Program-made: the position numbers and the translations under genes
Assembly: GCA_007125475.1 (NCBI GenBank)
Contig: SLDB01000389.1
Span: 1 to 7,166, forward strand
Source: Nitriliruptoraceae bacterium
GTDB lineage: Bacteria > Actinomycetota > Nitriliruptoria > Nitriliruptorales > Nitriliruptoraceae
DNA: 7,166 nt
Reading direction: 5' to 3'
Part shown: in pieces, positions 1 through 6,041 of the stretch
How positions within the stretch are numbered: position 1 is the first letter of the stretch
Layout: the number at the start of each line of letters is the position of its first letter
The notes under the pieces: model-generated
What the model saw: the letters and a program-made list of their open reading frames with translations, nothing else
What the model was told of the DNA's origin: nothing
The model's database searches: none

Positions 1-1184
1 CGCTGAGCGGGATCCGGGTCCTGGACTGCTCGACGATCCTGGCCGGCCCGCTGCTGTGCCAGGTGCTGGGGGACTTCGGCGCCGACGTCGTCAAGATCGA
101 GCACCCCGAGCGTCCCGACGGGATGCGCGGCCACGGCCGCGCCGTCGACGGCCAGGGGCTGTGGTGGAAGGAGGTCGCCCGGAACAAGCGCACCGTCGCG
201 TTGCACCTGGGCACCGACGAGGGCGCCGCGGTGCTGCGTGACCTCGCCCGCGACGCCGACGTCGTGGTCGAGAACTTCCGGCCCGGCACGTTCGAACGCT
301 GGGGGCTGGCCCCCGAACGCCTCCACGAGGAGAACCCCGGGCTGATCATCGCCCGGGTCACCGGGTTCGGACAGGACGGCCCGTACGCCGACCGGCCGGC
401 GTTCGGCACGCTGGTGGAGGCGATGAGCGGGTTCGCCCACCTCACCGGTGAGGCCGACGGCCCCCCGACGCTGCCGTCGTTCGGGCTGGCCGACTCGATC
501 GCGGCGATGGCCGGCGCCAGCGCGGTGGCGATGGCGCTCTACCACCGCGACGCCCGCGGTGGCTCGGGGCAGGTCATCGACCTCTCCCTGCTGGAGCCGA
601 TCATGACCGCGGTCGGGCCCGCCCCGACGGTGTACGCCGCCACCGGCGAGGTCCAGCACCGCCAGGGCAACCGTTCGTCGAACAACGCCCCCCGCAACCT
701 CTACCGCACCGCCGACGACCAATGGGTGGCGGTCTCCACCAGCGCAGATGCGATCGCCGAACGGGTGCTGCGCCTCGTCGGCCACCCGGAGGTCATCGAC
801 GAGCCGTGGTTCGCCTCCGGCAGCGGCCGCGCCGCGCACGCCGACCTCCTCGACGGCTACGTCGCCGAGTGGATCCTCGAGCGCACCCGCGAAGAGGTGC
901 TCACCGCGTTCGCCGACGCCGGGGCGGCCGTCGCCCCCGTCTACACCCCGGCCGACCTCGTCGCCGACCCGCAGGTGCAGGCACGCCAGATGCTCACCGC
1001 CGTCGAGGACCCGGATCTGGGTGAGCTGCTGCAGCACAACGTGCTGTTCCGGATGTCGTCGACCCCGGGCGCGATCCGCTTCTCCGGCCGGGATCACGGC
1101 GCCGACACCGACGCGGTCCTCGCCGAGCACGGCTACGACGACGACCATCTCGCCGATCTACGGAGCCGCGGTGTCATCCGCTGA
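1..1184 (+). CDS. CaiB/BaiF family (class III) CoA-transferase, 5' partial
   Basis: Cytosolic enzyme that moves CoA from an acyl-CoA donor, often succinyl-CoA, to a free carboxylic acid. The reading frame is open from base 3, so the start codon lies before the window, and GTG 63 is an internal valine. The visible 393 residues open with LSGIRVLD and an AGP motif, then DFGADVVKIEHP, the usual N-terminus of the family, so probably only a few residues are missing. VVENFRPGTFERWG (about residues 88-101) and VTGFGQDGPYA follow. The catalytic aspartate that forms the acyl anhydride should be D164 (codon 492-494) in GLADSIAAM, aligning from memory with Asp169 of formyl-CoA transferase (LGDSNSG). GQVIDLSLLE follows it. 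The C-terminus has the usual APVYTPADLVADPQVQAR region. It overlaps the next gene by 14 nt and is the first visible gene of the operon. The family is secure; the acid substrate cannot be told from sequence. Confidence 0.95.
   Translation, partial: LSGIRVLDCSTILAGPLLCQVLGDFGADVVKIEHPERPDGMRGHGRAVDGQGLWWKEVARNKRTVALHLGTDEGAAVLRDLARDADVVVENFRPGTFERWGLAPERLHEENPGLIIARVTGFGQDGPYADRPAFGTLVEAMSGFAHLTGEADGPPTLPSFGLADSIAAMAGASAVAMALYHRDARGGSGQVIDLSLLEPIMTAVGPAPTVYAATGEVQHRQGNRSSNNAPRNLYRTADDQWVAVSTSADAIAERVLRLVGHPEVIDEPWFASGSGRAAHADLLDGYVAEWILERTREEVLTAFADAGAAVAPVYTPADLVADPQVQARQMLTAVEDPDLGELLQHNVLFRMSSTPGAIRFSGRDHGADTDAVLAEHGYDDDHLADLRSRGVIR
1162..1165 (+). promoter_or_regulatory. Ribosome binding site fixing the start of the CitE-like gene
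   Basis: GGAG lies 5 nt before GTG 1171, inside the end of the CoA-transferase gene. It favours GTG 1171 over the in-frame GTG at 1189, which has no comparable purine run at the right distance. Confidence 0.65.
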
Positions 1185-2055
1185 CGCCGTGCTGCACCGC
1201 AGCGGGCTGTACGCCCCGGGTTCCTCGCCGCGGATGCTGCGCAAGGCGCTGGCCGCCGGGGCCGACGCGGTGATCCTCGACCTGGAGGACGCCGTCGCGC
1301 CCGACGAGAAGCCCGCCGCCCGCGGCCACGTCGCCGACGTCCTCGACGAGGTCGCCGCCACCCCGGTCGCCCCGGACGTGCACGTGCGGGTGAACCGCTC
1401 CGGTGACGGCTGGGACACCGACGACCTCGCCGCGGTGGTCCGCCCCGGCCTCGACGGGTTGCGGCTACCCAAGGCGGAGACCCCCGAGGCGTTGACCGAG
1501 GTCGCTGCCCTGATCGACCGGCTGGAACGCGACGCCGGGCTGCCGGTCGGGGCCATCCCGCTGATCCCGATCATCGAGTCGGCCGTCGGCGCGGTGGCGA
1601 TCACGGCACTGGCGACCGCCACCGACCGGGTCACCCGGCTCTCACTGGGCGGTGCCGACCTGCTGGCCGACCTCGGCGGCGTCGGTGACGACGACCTCAC
1701 CACCCTGCACGTGCGCGGCGAGTTGGTGCTGCGTTCCCGGGCGGCGGGGCTGGCCCCACCGATCGACACGGTGCACACCAACCTCGACGACGAGGAGGGG
1801 CTGCGGGCGGCGACCCGGCGCGCCCGCGCGCTGGGGTTCTACGGCAAGTCCCTGATCCATCCCAAGCAGATCGCGCCGGTGCACGAGGTGTTCACCCCGT
1901 CCGAAGACGACGTCGCCTGGGCCGAACGGATCGTCGCCGCGGCGGCGGCCGCCGAGGCCGAGGGCCGTGGCGCGGTCGCGATCGACGGGGACTTCGTCGA
2001 CGCACCGATCGTGCAACGCGCCGAGACGATCCTGGCACTGTGGAGGCAACGATGA
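1171..2055 (+). CDS. CitE-like HpcH/HpaI family CoA-ester lyase
   Basis: Predicted Mg-dependent lyase of the citrate lyase beta / malyl-CoA / citramalyl-CoA lyase group, which splits 3-hydroxyacyl-CoA thioesters into a short acyl-CoA plus a 2-oxo acid. The 294 residues match the usual length of stand-alone CitE-like proteins. Family motifs occur in order: RSGLYAPG (10-17), ILDLEDAVAPDEK (35-47), VRVN with the substrate-binding Arg73, LPKAE (99-103), IPIIES with metal ligand Glu136 (confirmed here as PIIES), GGADLLADLG with metal ligand Asp163, and KSLIHPKQI (226-234). All active-site residues appear present. The start is GTG 1171 because of the GGAG upstream; it overlaps the CoA-transferase by 14 nt, so translation is probably coupled. 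Pairing with a CaiB-type transferase fits a two-step route in which an acid is activated and its CoA ester later cleaved. Citramalyl-CoA is a plausible substrate, but the family also includes malyl-CoA lyases and thioesterases. Confidence 0.92.
   Translation: MSSADAVLHRSGLYAPGSSPRMLRKALAAGADAVILDLEDAVAPDEKPAARGHVADVLDEVAATPVAPDVHVRVNRSGDGWDTDDLAAVVRPGLDGLRLPKAETPEALTEVAALIDRLERDAGLPVGAIPLIPIIESAVGAVAITALATATDRVTRLSLGGADLLADLGGVGDDDLTTLHVRGELVLRSRAAGLAPPIDTVHTNLDDEEGLRAATRRARALGFYGKSLIHPKQIAPVHEVFTPSEDDVAWAERIVAAAAAAEAEGRGAVAIDGDFVDAPIVQRAETILALWRQR
2042..2046 (+). promoter_or_regulatory. Ribosome binding site fixing the start of the cyclase gene
   Basis: GGAGG lies 5 nt before ATG 2052. It selects this ATG rather than the in-frame GTG at 2040, which overlaps the binding site itself. 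Confidence 0.75.
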
Positions 2056-2879
2056 ACGACGCACTGCTCGCGGCGGTCCGTGGCGGGGTGAGGGCCTACG
2101 ACCTCTCCCGCCCCTACGAGATCGGGATGCCGCAGTCCCCCAACCACCCGGCGTACTGGCACTCGCTGCCGCGCCGGCACGGCGACATGGTCCGCGAGGA
2201 CGGCTCGTCGGGGGCGAACGACGTGATCGTGATGGGTACCCATGTGGGCACCCACATCGACGCCCTGGCCCACGTCTCGCAGGACGGCCGCCTCTACGGC
2301 GGCCATGACGCCGTCGAGGCCTCGGTGGGTGGGCGTTTCTCGAAGCTGGGGATCGACACCGTGCCCCCGATCCTCACCCGCGGGATCCTCCTTGACGTCC
2401 CGGCGGCGCTCGGGCTCGACGCGTGCGAGGCGGCCTACGAGATCACCCCCGACGACCTGGATCGCTGCCTCGAGCGCCAGTCGGTGACCCCGGAAGCCGG
2501 TGACGTGCTGCTGGTGCGCTCCGGGTGGGGGGCGCGGTGGTCCGAGGGCACGCCCTACATCGGGAAGGACTCCGGGGTGCCGGGGGTCGGCGAGGCCGGT
2601 GCGCAGTGGCTGGCCTCCCACCAACCGCTCGCCGCCGGGGCCGACTCGATCGCGTTCGAGCAGCTGCAACCCGGCAAGGGTCACGCGACGCTCCCGGCCC
2701 ACCGGGTCCTGCTGGTGGAGAACGGGATCAACATCATCGAGACGATGAACCTCGAGGAGATCGCCGCGGACGGGGTGGTGGAGTTCACCTTCGTCGGGGT
2801 GCCGCTCCCGCTGGTCGGGGCGACCGGTTCACCGATCCGGCCGCTGGCGGTGGTCACCACCGACGGTGCCGGGCGATGA
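2052..2879 (+). CDS. Cyclase family protein (kynurenine formamidase-like metal hydrolase)
   Basis: Member of the 'putative cyclase' fold that includes bacterial kynurenine formamidase and isatin hydrolase, metal-dependent enzymes that open or close amide and lactone bonds. The 275 residues carry the diagnostic metal motif HVGTHIDALAH (H64, H68, D70, H74). The family's HxGTHxDxPxH pattern has Leu at the Pro position. Other family blocks are RGILLDVPA (110-118), GDVLLVRSGWG (150-160), HRVLLVENGINIIETMNLEE (217-236) with the conserved glutamate in IIE, and VGATGSPIRPLAVV near the C-terminus. The start is ATG 2052, with GGAGG upstream and an ATGA overlap with the CitE-like stop; the end overlaps the MmgE/PrpD start in the same way. 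The context argues against kynurenine metabolism, since no other tryptophan gene is visible. I infer that it opens a lactone, lactam or imide on the way to the acid handled by its neighbours. Fold and metal site are secure; the reaction is not known. Confidence 0.93.
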   Translation: MNDALLAAVRGGVRAYDLSRPYEIGMPQSPNHPAYWHSLPRRHGDMVREDGSSGANDVIVMGTHVGTHIDALAHVSQDGRLYGGHDAVEASVGGRFSKLGIDTVPPILTRGILLDVPAALGLDACEAAYEITPDDLDRCLERQSVTPEAGDVLLVRSGWGARWSEGTPYIGKDSGVPGVGEAGAQWLASHQPLAAGADSIAFEQLQPGKGHATLPAHRVLLVENGINIIETMNLEEIAADGVVEFTFVGVPLPLVGATGSPIRPLAVVTTDGAGR

Positions 2880-4303
2880 GCCCGAGCGAGCACACGCTCT
2901 CGCAGCAGCTGGCGGCGTTCGCGGCCGGCGTGGTGGCCGACGGCGCACCGGAAGAGGTGCGGGCCTCGGTGCGCCAGCGCATCCTCGACATCGTCGGTCT
3001 GCAGGCCGCAGCGCTGCCGCTGGACACCAGCCAGGCGGTGCTGGGCTTCGTCGAGGCGCAGGGGGGACCGGCCAGGGCCCACGTCGTCGGCACCGACACC
3101 CTGGCCCCGCCGGGGTGGGCGGCGTTCGCGAACGGCTCGCTGGCCCACTCGCTGGACTACGACGACACCCACCTGCCGTCGGTGCTGCACCCCTCGGCGA
3201 GCGTGGTCCCGGCGGGGCTCGCCGCCGCCGAGCATCACGGGGTCTCCGGCCCGGTGATCCTCGACGCGGTCGCGGTCGGGATCGAGGTCGCGGTGCGGCT
3301 CGGCATGGCCGGCTACGACCGCGAGACCAACGACTCGGTGTACTTCGCCCACGGCCAGCACGCCACCTCGATCTGCGGCACGGTCGCCTCGGCGGTCACC
3401 GCCTCGCTGCTGGCCGGGGCCGGTGAGGACGGCGTCGTCGACGCGATCGGGGTCGCCGCCTCGATGGCGAGCGGGATCATCGAGGGCAACCGCACCGGCG
3501 GGACCATCAAACGCCTGCACTGCGGGTGGGCGGCCCACGCCGGGGTCACCGCCGCCGAGCTCGTCGCCGCCGGGATCACCGGTCCACCGACCGCGCTCGA
3601 GGGCCGTTTCGGGTTGTTCGAGGCGTTTCTGCACGGCCGGGTCGCCACCGACGAGGTCGTCGACGGCCTCGGCGAGGAGTGGGCGGTGCCGTCGATCTTC
3701 TTCAAGCCCTACCCGGCGAACCACTTCACCCACGCCGGCCTCGACGCCGCCCGCCGGTTGGCGGCCGCCGGGCTCACCCCCGACGACGTCTCCGAGGCGG
3801 TGCTGGGGGTCGCCGGTTCCACCGCCCGCACGATCGGTGAGCCGCTCGAGGTCAAGCAGCGCCCCGAGACCGGGTACCAGGCGCAGTTCTCCGGGCCCTA
3901 CCTCGTCGCCGTCGGGCTGTTCGGTGGCCACGGGCTGGGTGCCAGCCTCGACGACTTCACCGACGAGCTGGCCACCGACCCCGACCGCCGCGCGCTGATG
4001 GCCAGGATCCGGGTCGAGGCCGACGCGCGCTGCGAGGAGATCTACCCGTACCAGTTCCCGGCCGTGCTCACCGTGCGCACCCGCGACGGCCGCGAGCTCG
4101 TCGAGGAGGTGCTCGTCAACCGCGGCGGGCCGCAGGACCCGCTCACCGATGACGAGCTCACCGAGAAGTTCCGCGGCAACGCGTTGCGCAGCTTCGACGA
4201 CACCGCCGCCGACGCGGTGCACGCCGCGGTCGAGGCCCTCGCCGTCGACGGGGGAGCGGGTGCGGTGCTCGCCCCGTTCGCCACCCGTCCCACCGTCAAC
4301 TGA
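2876..4303 (+). CDS. MmgE/PrpD family protein
   Basis: Family of 2-methylcitrate dehydratase, cis-aconitate decarboxylase and iminodisuccinate epimerase, which act on carboxylic acids without cofactor. The 475 residues are full length. Visible blocks are an N-terminal helical domain; ANGSLAHSLDYDDTHLPSVL then HPS (Asp96, Asp97, His105); YFAHGQHATSICGT (His162); TIKRLHCGWAA (Lys212); FFKPYPANHFTHAGLDA (Lys277, His283, His286); and TGYQAQFSGPY. Asp96, His105, His162 and Lys212 line up, from memory, with active-site Asp93, His103, His159 and Lys207 of mammalian aconitate decarboxylase, so the protein is probably active. ATG 2876 overlaps the cyclase stop (ATGA). There is no strong Shine-Dalgarno sequence, so re-initiation after the cyclase is likely. 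The frame is open further upstream, but only as a shadow of the cyclase. The protein could be a dehydratase, decarboxylase, isomerase or epimerase; sequence alone does not decide. It is not specifically a 2-methylcitrate dehydratase, as no prpB or prpC is nearby. Confidence 0.93.
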   Translation: MSPSEHTLSQQLAAFAAGVVADGAPEEVRASVRQRILDIVGLQAAALPLDTSQAVLGFVEAQGGPARAHVVGTDTLAPPGWAAFANGSLAHSLDYDDTHLPSVLHPSASVVPAGLAAAEHHGVSGPVILDAVAVGIEVAVRLGMAGYDRETNDSVYFAHGQHATSICGTVASAVTASLLAGAGEDGVVDAIGVAASMASGIIEGNRTGGTIKRLHCGWAAHAGVTAAELVAAGITGPPTALEGRFGLFEAFLHGRVATDEVVDGLGEEWAVPSIFFKPYPANHFTHAGLDAARRLAAAGLTPDDVSEAVLGVAGSTARTIGEPLEVKQRPETGYQAQFSGPYLVAVGLFGGHGLGASLDDFTDELATDPDRRALMARIRVEADARCEEIYPYQFPAVLTVRTRDGRELVEEVLVNRGGPQDPLTDDELTEKFRGNALRSFDDTAADAVHAAVEALAVDGGAGAVLAPFATRPTVN

Positions 4304-4316
4304 CGACACCGACAGC

Positions 4317-4321
4317 AGGAG
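4317..4321 (+). promoter_or_regulatory. Ribosome binding site for the alpha/beta-fold gene
   Basis: AGGAG lies 5 nt before GTG 4327, in the 23-nt gap after the MmgE/PrpD stop. It supports the GTG start and continued translation on the same transcript. Confidence 0.75.
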
Positions 4322-4326
4322 CAGGC

Positions 4327-5133
4327 GTGACACAGGTTCAGGTCGACGGTGACCGGCAGGTCTACTACGAGGTGCACGGTGAGGGCGAGGCGCTGCTCTA
4401 CGTCGGCGGGTGGGGGCTGTTCACCGGGGAGCGGTTCACCAACATCGCCGCGGACTGGCGGGCCGCGTTCCGGGTCGTCGCCGCCGACTACCCGGGGCTC
4501 GGCGGGACCAGCCCGCTGGACGGCCCGGCGACCAGCGACCTGTTGGCCGCCGACGCGCTGGCCGCCCTCGACGACGCCGGGATCGAGACCTTCCACGTCG
4601 TCGGTGAGGGCGGGTTGGGTGCCGCCGTCGCCCAGGTCCTGGCCGCCGGCCACCCCGAGCGGGTGAGCTCGGCGGTGATGACCTCCGGGTGGGCGTGGCC
4701 GGAGCCCTACCACGACGTGCAGCTGCGGGCGATGCGGGCGATGCGCGAGAAGGCCGACTTCGACGACTTCCGGATGCTCACCGCGTTCCTCTCCTACCTC
4801 CCGGAGTACATCAACGAGGGCACAGGACCCCTGGTGCGCTCCTACGACGGCGAGGACAACGTCGCCTCCCGGCGCGAGGCCCACCTCGCCCTGATCGACG
4901 CGAACATCACCCACGACGCCCGCGACGTGCTGGGCGCGATCACCTGCCCGTGCCTGGTGATCTGCGGCGGCGAGGACCTGCTGGGCGGGCCGCGGCTGGC
5001 CCGCGACCTCGCCGACCGGATCGACGGCGCCGAGCTGGTCGTCCTCGAGGGGGTCCCGCACGTGTTCTCGTCGGTTCCCGGCGGCCAGCAGCGCTACCTC
5101 GACGCGGTGAACCGGTTCCTCAGGATCGCGTGA
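4327..5133 (+). CDS. Alpha/beta-fold hydrolase-like protein with Gly at the nucleophile position
   Basis: A 268-residue protein with the alpha/beta hydrolase pattern: an N-terminal hairpin (VYYEVHGEGEALLYVGG), DYPGLGGTS (54-62) as in the usual D-x-R-G-x-G-x-S segment, the nucleophile elbow, a helical cap (about 125-200), CPCLVICGGEDLLGG (207-221), and a terminal VPHVFSSVP. The acid Asp217 and histidine His245 sit where the triad needs them. However, the elbow reads VVGEGGLGAA (91-100) where active members have G-x-S-x-G, so the expected serine is Gly95 (codon 4609-4611). The usual HG oxyanion segment is VGGWG. The frame is clean and the family length normal, so this is not decay by frameshift. 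The protein may be a non-hydrolytic lyase, cofactor-independent or binding version of the fold, or may use another nucleophile. It follows the MmgE/PrpD gene by 23 nt and is probably the last operon gene. Its 3' end overlaps the convergent gene by 14 nt. Confidence 0.88.
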   Translation: MTQVQVDGDRQVYYEVHGEGEALLYVGGWGLFTGERFTNIAADWRAAFRVVAADYPGLGGTSPLDGPATSDLLAADALAALDDAGIETFHVVGEGGLGAAVAQVLAAGHPERVSSAVMTSGWAWPEPYHDVQLRAMRAMREKADFDDFRMLTAFLSYLPEYINEGTGPLVRSYDGEDNVASRREAHLALIDANITHDARDVLGAITCPCLVICGGEDLLGGPRLARDLADRIDGAELVVLEGVPHVFSSVPGGQQRYLDAVNRFLRIA

Positions 5134-5974
5134 GTTCCCCGCGGCCGTCGATGAGGGCGGGCGTGAAGAAGCCCTCCAGCGCCTCGGCGATCTCGGTGGC
5201 GGCGGTCATCATCCCGAGGTGACCGACGCCGTCGATCGCCTGCACACGGGCGTTCGTCAGGTGGTCGGCCAGCGCCTTGGTCACCGCCGCCGAGCCCGGG
5301 TGCGTCCGGGAGCCTGTCAGCAGCAGCACCGGGATCGGTACCCGCTCGGCGGCCGGCAGGTCACGGGGGGCGTCGAGATCCTGCTGCTCGGCCTCGCGCA
5401 GCACCTCGGCGATCGCCGTCGAGCGTGACGCCAGCACCCCGGCGGCGGTGACCCGGGCGTACTCGGCGTCGCTGATCTGCATCACCTCGCGGAAGTACAC
5501 GGTGGTGGCCTGTTCCAGGTCCCCGGCGTCGACCAGGCGTCGCAGCTGCTGGATCGCCCGCCGCAGTCGGGCGAGCTCGTCGGGGCCGCGCAGCTGCAGC
5601 ACGACCGGCTCCCACGCCGCCACCGCGACGACCTGGTCGCTCGTCGCAGTGGCGTGCAGCGCCAGCACACCCCCGCGGGAGTGTCCGACGAGCCCGACCG
5701 GGGCGTCGAACGCCTCGACGAACGCGGTGACGTCCTCGACGAGCCGCGGTGTGGAACGGTCCGGGTGGTCGGCGCTCAGGCCCCGACCGCGGGTGCTCAT
5801 CAGCACGCAGGTGAACTGCGTGGCCAGTCGGTGCAGCAGCAAGCGGTAATTCGTCGTCTCGCCGTCGGCGAGGCCACCGGGCACCATCACCAGCGGCGGC
5901 CCGCTGCCGTGGACGCGGCCGGCGAGCTCGGTCCCGTCGGCGGAGGTGACCCGCAGCACGCCGTCACTGGACAC
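5120..5974 (-). CDS. Alpha/beta fold hydrolase, convergent to the operon
   Basis: Predicted soluble serine hydrolase of 284 residues from GTG 5974. It shows RVTSADGTELAGRVHG, PPLVMVPGG as oxyanion segment, STRGRGLS, the nucleophile elbow VGHSRGG with Ser99 (codon 5678-5680), and GVGHLGM with His252. The usual acid position after strand 7 reads TGSRTHPGS (220-228) and has no Asp or Glu. Glu122 in AAWEPVV, just after strand 6, could be the acid instead, as in some haloalkane dehalogenases and lipases. The frame is open to another GTG at 6013, but only GTG 5974 and 5977 have a purine-rich binding site upstream. The family usually starts close to the first strand, so I chose 5974; the 13 extra residues from 6013 are Arg/Ser-rich and unlike the fold. 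There is no signal peptide or membrane segment. It is transcribed opposite to the operon, so it is probably a separate unit. The substrate is not recognisable. Confidence 0.88.
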   Translation of the reverse strand: MSSDGVLRVTSADGTELAGRVHGSGPPLVMVPGGLADGETTNYRLLLHRLATQFTCVLMSTRGRGLSADHPDRSTPRLVEDVTAFVEAFDAPVGLVGHSRGGVLALHATATSDQVVAVAAWEPVVLQLRGPDELARLRRAIQQLRRLVDAGDLEQATTVYFREVMQISDAEYARVTAAGVLASRSTAIAEVLREAEQQDLDAPRDLPAAERVPIPVLLLTGSRTHPGSAAVTKALADHLTNARVQAIDGVGHLGMMTAATEIAEALEGFFTPALIDGRGELTRS

Positions 5975-5980
5975 CACGAG

Positions 5981-5987
5981 CTCCCTC
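5981..5987 (-). promoter_or_regulatory. Ribosome binding site for the minus-strand hydrolase
   Basis: Read on the minus strand, GAGGGAG ends 3 nt before GTG 5977 and 6 nt before GTG 5974. It favours these starts over GTG 6013, which has no purine run before it. Confidence 0.55.
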
Positions 5988-6028
5988 GACCGGCCGGATG
6001 AGCGACGGTACACGCCGAAAGCGCAGCC

Positions 6029-6034
6029 GAAGGG
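6029..6034 (+). promoter_or_regulatory. Ribosome binding site for the M20 gene
   Basis: GAAGGG lies 7 nt before ATG 6042, with a second purine run GAGG at 6036-6039 that is too close to the start. It supports ATG 6042 as the start, despite the unusual N-terminus that this start creates. Confidence 0.6.
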
Positions 6035-6041
6035 TGAGGCG

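Larger units (their letters stand above)
5975..6041. promoter_or_regulatory. Divergent gap between minus-strand hydrolase and M20 gene
   Basis: These 67 bases separate two genes pointing away from each other, so promoters for both should lie here or within the neighbours' 5' ends. On the minus strand, TACCGT (6010 down to 6005) fits the loose actinobacterial -10 pattern TAnnnT and would put a transcript start before GTG 5974. No convincing -35 is seen, and no clear palindromic operator. The promoter call is weak. Confidence 0.3.

Noticed and set aside
63..65. GTG 63 as start of the CoA-transferase
   Set aside because: The frame is open back to base 3 and codes for conserved family residues (GIRVLD, AGP), so the true start is before the window.
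1930..1970. GCC/GCG-rich run near the end of the CitE-like gene as a possible repeat element
   Set aside because: It encodes an alanine-rich helix in frame (residues about 255-264) and is common in high-GC coding DNA.
2681..2879. Longer MmgE/PrpD start upstream of 2876
   Set aside because: The upstream in-frame translation is low-complexity Arg/Gly shadow of the cyclase gene. MSPSEHTLSQQLAAF from ATG 2876 is a typical family N-terminus.
2681..4333. Long open frame of 550 codons on the minus strand opposite the MmgE/PrpD gene
   Set aside because: Its product is a Gly/Arg/Val/Asp-rich sequence with no recognisable domain. It is the expected antisense shadow of a GC-rich gene, and the opposite strand encodes a full MmgE/PrpD protein.
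4042..5061. Minus-strand open frame of 339 codons opposite the alpha/beta-fold gene
   Set aside because: It spans the junction of two well-supported plus-strand genes and shows no family motif, so it is a GC shadow.
5975..6013. GTG 6013 as start of the minus-strand hydrolase
   Set aside because: There is no binding site upstream, and the extra 13 residues are Arg/Ser-rich and unlike the fold. It cannot be fully excluded.
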